Positions 1-5,894 of a stretch of 7,839 nt of DNA are shown one piece after another; the first letter of the stretch is position 1, and the number at the start of each line of letters is the position of its first letter. Made by a program: the position numbers and the translations under genes. The notes under the pieces were generated by a model. That model saw nothing but the letters and a program-made list of their open reading frames with translations, was not told the DNA's origin and did no database searches. The stretch is taken from positions 1 to 7,839 of the forward strand of contig JALOSP010000101.1 of NCBI GenBank assembly GCA_025458365.1, given 5' to 3'. Origin of the DNA: Hyphomonadaceae bacterium. GTDB taxonomy: Bacteria; Pseudomonadota; Alphaproteobacteria; Caulobacterales; Aquidulcibacteraceae.

Positions 1-1466
1 TCGATCTCGCCTTGCTGGTGGACGGGCTGGCAGCCGAGCGTGAGCAGGGCATTACCATCGATGTGGCCTATCGCTTCTTCAACACCGACCGTCGGCGCTA
101 TATCGTGGCCGACACACCGGGGCATGAGCAATATACCCGCAACATGGCCACCGGCGCCTCCACTGCCGATCTGGCGGTGCTGCTGGTCGATGCGCGCACT
201 GGCATCCTGACCCAGACACGGCGACATGCGTGCATCGCCTCTTTGCTGGGCGTGGCCCACGTGGTGCTTGCGGTCAACAAGATGGACCTGGTCGGCTGGA
301 GCCGGGAGAGGTTCGACAGTATCGTTGACGATTTCGCTGGTGTCGCCGCGGACCTGGGATTTGTTTCAATCACCCCGATCCCGATGTCGGCGCTGACTGG
401 CGACAATGTGGTGACACGCTCGCCGCTGATGGACTGGTACCGGGGGCCAAGCCTGCTGGATCATCTCGACACGGTGCCGCTGGCGCCAGTTGGGCTGAGC
501 GGCGCATTGCGCCTGCCGGTCCAGTGGGTGAACCGGCCGCATCTGGACTTCCGGGGATATGCAGGCCTGATCGAGGCCGGGAAAGTAGCGGTCGGTGACA
601 CCTTGGCCGTATCAGCCTCTGGCCAGACAGCCAAAGTTGCCCGGATCCTGATTGGGGCAACAGATGTTGGGGAGGCTGCCGCAGGGCGCTCGGTCACGAT
701 CACGCTGGACCGGGAGGTTGATGTCTCACGTGGCGACGTGCTTGTCAGTGCCGCAGACCCGCTACCGGGTGCTGACCTGCTGGAAGCTGACATCGTCTGG
801 ATGGACGCCCGCGCGGGGCTGCCGGGCCGGTCGATGCTGATCAAGTGCGGCACCGCCTCGGCCGGTGCGGCGATGTCGGCCATCGACTACCGGCTGGATG
901 TGAACACCTTTGCCCGGATGCCCGCAACGGCGCTGGCCAGCAACGACATTGCCCGCGTCACCCTCACGCTCGACCGGGCCTTGGGGATCGAACCGTTTGG
1001 CATCACCCGTGCGCTGGGCAGCTTCATCCTGATTGACCGGCAGACCAATGCCACGCTGGCTGCGGGGATGGTTCGAGGCGCGGGCCGCCATGCGGCATCA
1101 CGCGTGGGCAGCACGCAGGTCCGCGTCGATCAGACAGCGCGTGAACGGTTGAACGGCCACCCGGCCAAACTGGTCTGGCTGACGGGGGCGTCGCGGCAGG
1201 ATCGCCAGGCGGTCGCCCAGGCGCTGGAACTCCGGCTGCATCACAAGGGCAAGCGCACCTTCCTGCTCGATCATGCAGACAGCGCAACGATCGCACCTGT
1301 GCTGGTCGAGGCCGGGCTGATCGTGATTGCGAGCGCGGACGGTGACGTGCCGCATGGCGCTACCAGACTGGCAGTCCAGCCTGAGCGTCCGGTGGCCGAC
1401 GCAGTGGAGGCCGCGCTGGCCGCCATCAGCTTTGACGCTGATGACGGCACCCTGTTTCACCTGTGA
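1..1466 (+). CDS. cysN: Sulfate adenylyltransferase subunit 1 (CysN) with degenerate APS-kinase tail, 5' partial
   Basis: This is the GTPase subunit of ATP sulfurylase. With CysD it makes adenosine 5'-phosphosulfate from ATP and sulfate, driven by GTP hydrolysis, as the first step of cytoplasmic sulfate assimilation. The reading frame is open from the left edge (first full codon at nt 3), so the start and the G1 P-loop lie outside the window. Visible translation-factor GTPase motifs are the switch I region EREQGITID (nt 36-62), G3 DTPGH (111-125), G4 NKMD (276-287) and G5-like SAL followed by GDN (387-407). The elongation-factor-like beta-barrel domains follow and end near AGMV (about nt 1070). 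The last ~100 codons (about 1155-1463) resemble an APS kinase: LVWLTGAS, then FLLD, then EAGLIVIAS. The Walker A glycines and lysine are gone and the middle of the domain is missing, so this looks like a CysNC fusion whose CysC half is dead. CysD is probably encoded just upstream (inference). Family assignment is very secure. Confidence 0.96.
   Translation, partial: DLALLVDGLAAEREQGITIDVAYRFFNTDRRRYIVADTPGHEQYTRNMATGASTADLAVLLVDARTGILTQTRRHACIASLLGVAHVVLAVNKMDLVGWSRERFDSIVDDFAGVAADLGFVSITPIPMSALTGDNVVTRSPLMDWYRGPSLLDHLDTVPLAPVGLSGALRLPVQWVNRPHLDFRGYAGLIEAGKVAVGDTLAVSASGQTAKVARILIGATDVGEAAAGRSVTITLDREVDVSRGDVLVSAADPLPGADLLEADIVWMDARAGLPGRSMLIKCGTASAGAAMSAIDYRLDVNTFARMPATALASNDIARVTLTLDRALGIEPFGITRALGSFILIDRQTNATLAAGMVRGAGRHAASRVGSTQVRVDQTARERLNGHPAKLVWLTGASRQDRQAVAQALELRLHHKGKRTFLLDHADSATIAPVLVEAGLIVIASADGDVPHGATRLAVQPERPVADAVEAALAAISFDADDGTLFHL
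1155..1463 (+). other. Vestigial APS-kinase (CysC-like) domain inside cysN
   Basis: This is the C-terminal ~103 codons of the cysN frame. In order it shows a first strand LVWLTG, a P-loop position reading GASRQDRQ instead of the family's GLSGAGKS, a second strand FLLD, a third strand GLIVIAS preceded by EA, and a closing helix rich in Ala and Val. A full CysC domain is about 180-200 residues. The part between the third strand and the last helix, and the segment after FLLD that carries the conserved RxxLN-type substrate region, are absent. From what is seen, the kinase cannot bind ATP in the usual way. Homology to CysC is inferred from motif order and from its position after the CysN barrels, exactly where CysNC fusions carry the kinase. 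Confidence 0.75.
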
Positions 1467-2612
1467 TCAGACAGCCGGTGCGGCAGCTGGCTGTTTGCGC
1501 TTGCCCTTGGTGAACCACCAGATCGCAATGGCGCCAGCGATCAGGCCTGCCGAAACCAGAGGCCGCACCGCAAACCAGGCAATCGCAATCACGGTCAGTG
1601 ACAGGCCCGTGCCCAGCCCGAACGCCACAAGCCCGGTGCCTGCCCCCAGAATTGATGCCACCAGCGGCACGACATTCCCCAGCGCCGACAGGGGCCCGAG
1701 GATCAGCGCGAACCCGCCACAGCACAGGGCGATGCCCAGCACCCGCAACACCCACGTCAGTACGCCTTCAGCGGCCTTTTCGGTCTTCACCATCTCGCCG
1801 ATCGACAGGGTGCCTTGAGCAACCAGGAGGACTTCATAGCCTTGCCGGTTGTCGGTCCAGCCGGTGATCTCGCCGCCGGTCTGGCGTCCCATCACACTCA
1901 AGGGGCCGCCGGCGGGGACATGCAGGTAGCTGATGCGCAGGTCTCCGATCTGTGGGGCTTCCGGTGTGCCTGTTCCGCGATACAGGCCGCCAGCCACAAG
2001 GCGCCAGCCGTCTGGTGCGGAAGTCAGCTGCACAGGCGTTTCAGGGTTCAGCCGGTCGAGCAACTTGCCGCCCAGCGCAAACGCGCCGAGCCGGGCCGAT
2101 GTCGACTGGATGCGTCCAGAACTCAGCTCCATTGGCGGGTTGGTCCGACCTTGCGGCTGGGCAAACCGGGTGGAATCCTGGGCCTCGTCAGACCAGCCTC
2201 TGGCATAGGTGTATGTGGTCACGGTTTCCTGGGTTCCGCCGACCTTGTCGCGGGTCTCGGCCTTTGACGTTTCGGTCCATTGATACATCTCCACTTGACG
2301 CGTCAGGATCAGTGCATTGGCCACTGACGCCCCGGTGATCGGATCATCCAGCGGTCCGCCGGTTGCAGAAGTGCCGGTGACATGGATCAACCGTCCCTCG
2401 TTGGTGGCCGCCACGCTCCCGGATGGCAGGGAGATCGCGCTGCGGGCGCCAGTATCCAGGCCCCGGATCGCATTGATTGCCCGGCTTTCGTTCCAGGCCA
2501 GCAAGCCGATGGAAACCAGCACCAGCACAATGCCGATCAAGGTCCCGCCCAGGCTGTCGCCGAGCCGCTGGAAATAGTTGCGGCTTGTGCGTGTGGTGTA
2601 TTGATCACTCAT
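1467..2612 (-). CDS. TMEM43-family membrane protein
   Basis: This is a 381-residue integral membrane protein of the TMEM43 (LUMA, DUF1625) family. The bacterial members have no established biochemical role; the human homologue is an inner nuclear membrane/ER protein. The architecture fits: one N-terminal membrane helix (about residues 22-40, ending LLAWNE), a large soluble loop of ~240 residues, and three or four C-terminal hydrophobic helices (about 286-306, 312-348 and 351-368), then a basic tail GKRKQ. The loop carries the family-like stretch YARGWSDEAQDSTRF followed by NPPMEL. I chose the ATG at 2612 because GAGGGG lies 6 nt upstream; in-frame ATGs at 2657 and 2648 would lie upstream of that ribosome site. 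It is the last gene of a four-gene minus-strand run, 96 nt after the zinc-ribbon gene. Its TGA directly abuts the cysN TGA on the other strand. Confidence 0.88.
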   Translation of the reverse strand: MSDQYTTRTSRNYFQRLGDSLGGTLIGIVLVLVSIGLLAWNESRAINAIRGLDTGARSAISLPSGSVAATNEGRLIHVTGTSATGGPLDDPITGASVANALILTRQVEMYQWTETSKAETRDKVGGTQETVTTYTYARGWSDEAQDSTRFAQPQGRTNPPMELSSGRIQSTSARLGAFALGGKLLDRLNPETPVQLTSAPDGWRLVAGGLYRGTGTPEAPQIGDLRISYLHVPAGGPLSVMGRQTGGEITGWTDNRQGYEVLLVAQGTLSIGEMVKTEKAAEGVLTWVLRVLGIALCCGGFALILGPLSALGNVVPLVASILGAGTGLVAFGLGTGLSLTVIAIAWFAVRPLVSAGLIAGAIAIWWFTKGKRKQPAAAPAV

Positions 2613-2618
2613 CGGTTG

Positions 2619-2624
2619 CCCCTC
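2619..2624 (-). promoter_or_regulatory. Ribosome binding site of the TMEM43-family gene
   Basis: On the minus strand GAGGGG stands 6 nt before the ATG at 2612. It decides the start against two in-frame upstream ATGs (2657 and 2648), which would add 15 or 12 residues and have no comparable site. Confidence 0.65.
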
Positions 2625-2708
2625 AAATCTGTGGGGTAACAGTTCCATAAAGTGCATCCTGCTCCAATCACGCCTTTGCGGGATAGCGGATGCGGAGCGG
2701 TGGCGCGG

Positions 2709-2942
2709 TCAATGGTGGTGGTGATGCGGCTCGGTATTGAGACTGCCGCACTTGCCACAGCGCACGACCACATCGTGAGCGTCAGCATGGGCGACGCTGA
2801 CCAGCAGCTTTGTCTTGCAGCGCCCGCAGCGATGGGTCTCGTCGCCACCGCCCTGCTTCAAGGGTGAGCCTGCGGTGTGCATCAGGATATCGGCCCCTGC
2901 CGCTTCCTGAGGCGTCAGCAGGATCATGTCGTATTGCGGCAT
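2709..2942 (-). CDS. Small zinc-ribbon-like protein with C-terminal pentahistidine
   Basis: This is a 77-residue protein I cannot assign to a named family. It has two CxxC knuckles, CGRC (residues 39-42) and CGKC (62-65), separated by 19 residues. That is the standard layout of a four-cysteine zinc ribbon (seen). The N-terminal ~35 residues have no clear fold signature, and there is no signal peptide or membrane segment, so it is probably cytoplasmic. The protein ends Pro-His-His-His-His-His, a natural metal-binding tail. A strong ribosome site, GAGGGA, lies 6 nt before the ATG, which supports it as a real gene. It sits 29 nt after the pgi stop and 96 nt before the TMEM43-family start, all on one strand, so co-transcription with pgi is likely. 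Zinc binding is inferred. The role could be nucleic-acid binding, a protein-interaction module or metal handling, and nothing here decides among these. Confidence 0.8.
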   Translation of the reverse strand: MPQYDMILLTPQEAAGADILMHTAGSPLKQGGGDETHRCGRCKTKLLVSVAHADAHDVVVRCGKCGSLNTEPHHHHH

Positions 2943-2948
2943 CGGCGC

Positions 2949-2954
2949 TCCCTC
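2949..2954 (-). promoter_or_regulatory. Ribosome binding site of the zinc-ribbon gene
   Basis: Minus-strand GAGGGA lies 6 nt before the ATG at 2942, inside the 29-nt gap after pgi. It supports independent translation of this small gene within the run. Confidence 0.6.
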
Positions 2955-2971
2955 ACACTGTCGTGAACGCT

Positions 2972-4537
2972 TCAGTCTGTGCCATCACTCCACCGAATGC
3001 GCAATCGCCGGATCAGGGCAGCGGTGCCCGGGTCACGTGCGGGTGAGGGGCCCGCTTGCAGGTCTGCATCGATCTCGCGGGCGATCACCTTGCCCAGTTC
3101 CACGCCCCACTGGTCGAACGAATTGATCCCCCACAGCACGCCTTCGACAAAGGTGCGATGCTCGTAGAAGGCCAGCAGCGATCCCAGTGCGTCGGGGGTG
3201 AGTGCATCCAGCAGGATCATGCTCGAAGGGCGGTTGCCGGGGAAAGCGCGATGGGGGGCATTCTGATCAGGCTTGCCCCGCATCAGCGCTTCGGCCTGGG
3301 CAAGCGCATTGGCCAGTGTCATGCGCGAGCGGTCTGGCGCACCTTCGGTATCGGTTGCCAGACAGATGAATTCCACCGGCGTCACCATCGGGCTCTGGTG
3401 CAGGTGCTGGAAAAAGGCGTGCTGGGCATTGGTGCCCTCGGCACCCCAGACCACAGGGCCGGATACCGTAACCGGCCGTCCATCACGATCCACCCGCTTT
3501 CCGTTTGATTCCATATCCAGCTGTTGCAGGAATTGCGGCAGCAGGCGCAGCCGACGAGCGTAGGGGATGATCGCCCGGCTGGTCAGGCCCAGCGCATCAT
3601 GGTGCCACCAGCCCAGCAGCCCACCCAGCAGCGGTGCATTGGACAGCACCGGAGCACTCTCGAAATGCCGGTCCATCACGGCGGCCCCGGCGCGCAAGTC
3701 CGCCATTATGTCCGGCCCCAGTGCGATCTCCACTGACAGAGAGACAGCTGACCACAGCGAATAGCGCCCGCCGACCCAGTCGCGGAAATCGAACACGCGC
3801 GCCCGGTCGAAACCCATAATGACCGCGGTATCGGGTGCGGCGGAGACTGCGACGAGATGCGGGCCGTCGTCAGCTACCGCTCCAGACATCCATGCGCGGA
3901 CTGCGGCCAGATTGGTAAGGGTCTCGATGGTGGTAAATGTCTTGGAGACGCACACCACCAGCGTCTCGCGCGGGTCGAGACCGTGCAGTGCCGCATTGAG
4001 TTCGTGCGGCTCGATATTGGCGGCAAACCGCAAGTCCAGTGCCCCGCCGCCCAGCGGTGCCAGTGCCTCATGCACCAGCCTTGGCCCCAGATCAGACCCG
4101 CCAATCCCCAGATGCACGATGGATTTGAACGGCCGCCCATCGCCGGCGCAGTAAGTGCCATCGCGCACAGCATTGGCAAAAGCGGTGGCTGCAGCCTGTG
4201 ACCGCGCAGTGTCGGCGCTGACATCCTCGCCAAGAGCCGCCCATGACCGGCTTGGATCACGCAAGGCCGGGTGCAACACGGCCCGGCCCTCCGTGCTGTT
4301 CACCGGCTCACCGCCAAACAGCCGCGCGCGCCATCCGGTCACGTCACGGGCGGCCGCCCAACCGGCAAGCAGGTCCAGTTCCGCGCGGTCCACCTGCTGC
4401 TTGGTGAAGTCGAACACCAGTCCTCCGACTTGCATCGTCAGGTCGTCCAGCCGGCCTGTGTCGGCATAGAGCTGTTCGATAGAGCGGTCGCGGGCGTTGC
4501 AAGCACGGGTTCGCAGGTCGTGTTCGAGATCGGTCAT
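2972..4537 (-). CDS. pgi: Glucose-6-phosphate isomerase
   Basis: This enzyme interconverts glucose 6-phosphate and fructose 6-phosphate in the cytoplasm, feeding glycolysis/Entner-Doudoroff and gluconeogenesis. The 521-residue protein is of normal size for the bacterial family and has every landmark. These are NSTEGRAVLH (80-89), the sugar-phosphate loop GIGGSDLG (144-151), SKTFTT (198-203), the first signature VGGRYS (255-260), ESNGK (343-347, catalytic base Glu343), GTNAQH (368-373, ring-opening His373), and the second signature FDQWGVELGK ending at Lys483. All expected catalytic residues are present, so it should be active. The ATG at 4537 gives a full-length N terminus, although no good Shine-Dalgarno sequence precedes it. 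It starts 56 nt after the LytM-protein stop and is followed by the zinc-ribbon gene after 29 nt, suggesting a shared transcript. Confidence 0.98.
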   Translation of the reverse strand: MTDLEHDLRTRACNARDRSIEQLYADTGRLDDLTMQVGGLVFDFTKQQVDRAELDLLAGWAAARDVTGWRARLFGGEPVNSTEGRAVLHPALRDPSRSWAALGEDVSADTARSQAAATAFANAVRDGTYCAGDGRPFKSIVHLGIGGSDLGPRLVHEALAPLGGGALDLRFAANIEPHELNAALHGLDPRETLVVCVSKTFTTIETLTNLAAVRAWMSGAVADDGPHLVAVSAAPDTAVIMGFDRARVFDFRDWVGGRYSLWSAVSLSVEIALGPDIMADLRAGAAVMDRHFESAPVLSNAPLLGGLLGWWHHDALGLTSRAIIPYARRLRLLPQFLQQLDMESNGKRVDRDGRPVTVSGPVVWGAEGTNAQHAFFQHLHQSPMVTPVEFICLATDTEGAPDRSRMTLANALAQAEALMRGKPDQNAPHRAFPGNRPSSMILLDALTPDALGSLLAFYEHRTFVEGVLWGINSFDQWGVELGKVIAREIDADLQAGPSPARDPGTAALIRRLRIRWSDGTD

Positions 4538-4593
4538 GATTGGTGTCTAGCCCGGTTCATGCGACGGGTGAAGCGTTCTGCAGCCGCCCGGCG

Positions 4594-5760
4594 TCAGGTT
4601 CCCCTCATGGCTGGCCCCGTACCGGCCGGCCCGGTACCGGCTGGCCCCGTACCAGCTGGCATGGACGGCATCAGCGTGACCGGGTTCACGGGCGCGCCAC
4701 GTGTTCTGACCTGGAAGTGCAAGCGCGGCGATGGCGCCCGACCGGTCTGGCCCACGGCGCCCAGCGTCTGGCCCTCGCGCACCTGGTCCCCAACGTGTAC
4801 GACGAGCTGCGAAGCATAGGCATAGGCCGTCACATAGCCCTCCGCGTGCCGGACCAGCACCAGCCATCCATAGCCGTCGAGTTCGTTGCCCGCATAGGCC
4901 ACCACGCCATCGGCCGCCGCTGCAAAGGGAGTATTCAGCGGGGCTTCGATCTCGATGCCATCAACCTGACGGAAGCCGGGCTTGGGCCCGAAGGTTTCCA
5001 CGATCTGGCCGCGCAATGGCCAGTTGAACCTCTTGCCGTCGGGGCGGGGCGGCATGTCCACCCGGCGCGGCAGTGTGCTGGCGGGTGGCGCTGGTGGCGG
5101 CGGTGGCAAGACCGGACCGGGCAGTGGCTGCGGACGCGGTGGTGTCAGGCCCGGCGCTGGCGGCGGAGGTGACAGTGGAGAGGGCAGTGGAGTGGGCAGT
5201 GGCGGGGGTGGTGGAGGGGGCGGTGGCGCCTGCGGGACAGGCCGGCCTGCCGCGATTTCGGCCGACAGCAGGTCCACCAGATCCTGTGGCTCCAGCCCAC
5301 TGTAGCGGTCGCGCACCAGTGGCGGCAGCACGATCCGCTGGCCCGGTTGCAACACGGCGTCGCGTGGCAGACGGTTGAAAACCCGCAATGAACGCAGGTC
5401 GATCGAATAGCGCGCCGCGACTTGCGACAGGCCTTCACCGGGCTGCACCACATGGACCTTCAGTGGCGGCAGGATCAGCAACTGCCCGGCCTGCAGCGCG
5501 TAGGGCGGACGCAAGCGGTTGGCCTCGATCAAGCCGGACACCGGCGATCGGGTGCGCTCTGCGACGGCAAACAGGGTCTCGCGCGGGCGCACGGTCACTG
5601 TGATTGGCGGATTGGTCGGGTCGAACCCGTCTGTGCCTGCTGCAGGCCGGTCCACTGGGCCCGCAGTCCCTGTCTGGCCCCAGGCTGGGGCGGTGGCAAC
5701 CAGCAGGGCAGGGGGCACCAGCACACAGGCTGCAAACAGGCGGAAGGACCGGGCATTCAT
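4594..5760 (-). CDS. Periplasmic LysM-LytM protein, catalytically degenerate (NlpD/EnvC-like amidase regulator)
   Basis: This is a 388-residue exported protein that binds peptidoglycan and probably regulates murein amidases at division, as NlpD, EnvC and DipM do. In order: a Sec-type signal peptide (about 1-28, hydrophobic core AACVLVPPALLVATAPA); a first LysM (about 53-98); a second LysM (about 102-146); a proline-rich linker (about 174-228) with nine consecutive prolines at 179-187; an M23/LytM domain (about 246-362); and a C-terminal tail of Pro-Ala-Gly-Thr-Gly repeats (368-384). The M23 zinc ligands are mostly lost. The HxGxD position reads VDGIE (266-270), the TxYxH position ends in Tyr315, and the HLHF motif reads RLHF (346-349), leaving only His348. 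It therefore looks like a pseudo-enzyme rather than an active endopeptidase. It is first in the minus-strand run leading to pgi and divergent from the KamA/EpmB-like gene. The exact paralogue (NlpD versus DipM or Ldp type) is uncertain. Confidence 0.9.
   Translation of the reverse strand: MNARSFRLFAACVLVPPALLVATAPAWGQTGTAGPVDRPAAGTDGFDPTNPPITVTVRPRETLFAVAERTRSPVSGLIEANRLRPPYALQAGQLLILPPLKVHVVQPGEGLSQVAARYSIDLRSLRVFNRLPRDAVLQPGQRIVLPPLVRDRYSGLEPQDLVDLLSAEIAAGRPVPQAPPPPPPPPPLPTPLPSPLSPPPPAPGLTPPRPQPLPGPVLPPPPPAPPASTLPRRVDMPPRPDGKRFNWPLRGQIVETFGPKPGFRQVDGIEIEAPLNTPFAAAADGVVAYAGNELDGYGWLVLVRHAEGYVTAYAYASQLVVHVGDQVREGQTLGAVGQTGRAPSPRLHFQVRTRGAPVNPVTLMPSMPAGTGPAGTGPAGTGPAMRGT
4612..4656 (-). repeat. 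Three tandem 15-bp repeats at the 3' end of the LytM gene
   Basis: The plus strand shows three near-identical 15-mers (4612-4626, 4627-4641, 4642-4656) of the form TGGCCCCGTACCGGC, differing at a few bases. They encode repeated Pro-Ala-Gly-Thr-Gly on the minus strand. Within them GTACCGG (4619-4625) and CCGGTAC (4631-4637) can pair around a 5-nt loop. The repeat lies after the LytM domain, just before the stop codon. Confidence 0.85.
5077..5241 (-). repeat. Low-complexity proline-rich linker coding region
   Basis: About 55 codons here are mostly proline, with Ala, Leu, Ser and Thr between. The longest uninterrupted run is nine prolines (5200-5226), with runs of four to five further on. The plus strand is correspondingly G-rich, with G runs at 5182-5184, 5194-5196, 5204-5208 and 5216-5220. 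The region is a flexible spacer between the LysM pair and the LytM domain. Confidence 0.85.
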
Positions 5761-5830
5761 CGCCTGATTGGTGCGCGAAGCTGGTTAAGGAGGGGTTGCC
5801 CCGCCCGGACGGCTCGCCTAACCCCGCGCC
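5761..5830. promoter_or_regulatory. Divergent intergenic region (LytM protein / KamA-EpmB-like gene)
   Basis: This 70-bp gap separates the two divergent genes and must hold, or lie close to, both start regions. It contains the inverted repeat GGGGTT (5792-5797) and AACCCC (5820-5825). I cannot point to convincing -35/-10 hexamers on either strand. The AAGGAGGGG at 5787-5795 is too far (35 nt) from the ATG at 5831 to be its ribosome site. Confidence 0.35.
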
Positions 5831-5890
5831 ATGACCGTGCGCACCGCCACCACGCTGGACACCCTTGCCGCGCTGACCGCCGATCGATGA
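5831..5890 (+). pseudogene. Detached N-terminal fragment of the KamA/EpmB-like gene
   Basis: The ATG at 5831 opens a 19-codon frame, beginning MTVRTATTLDTLAAL, that stops at TGA 5888-5890. Its composition resembles the usual N terminus of alphaproteobacterial KamA/EpmB-like proteins, which tend to start MTxRT. It is out of frame with the radical SAM coding region that begins immediately after it. I read it as the original start of the gene, cut off by an internal deletion. It could instead be an unrelated short frame. Confidence 0.5.
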
Positions 5891-5894
5891 TGCC

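Noticed and set aside
2613..2657. Longer N terminus of the TMEM43-family protein from ATG 2657 or 2648
   Set aside because: The GAGGGG ribosome site falls between these codons and the ATG at 2612, and the extra residues look unlike the family start.
4982..5305. Glycine-rich open frame on the plus strand
   Set aside because: It is the mirror of the proline codons in the LytM linker and has no start-site support or family motif.
5725..5743. Possible lipobox (Leu-Phe-Ala-Ala-Cys, residues 8-12) in the LytM protein, which would make it a lipoprotein like NlpD
   Set aside because: The cysteine comes too early, with almost no hydrophobic stretch before it and the hydrophobic core after it. The pattern fits an ordinary Sec signal cleaved near residues 26-28 better.
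5787..5795. Strong Shine-Dalgarno-like AAGGAGGGG on the plus strand
   Set aside because: It lies 35 nt before the ATG at 5831 and directly touches a TTG with no spacer, so it cannot serve a sensible start. It may be chance or part of the inverted repeat.
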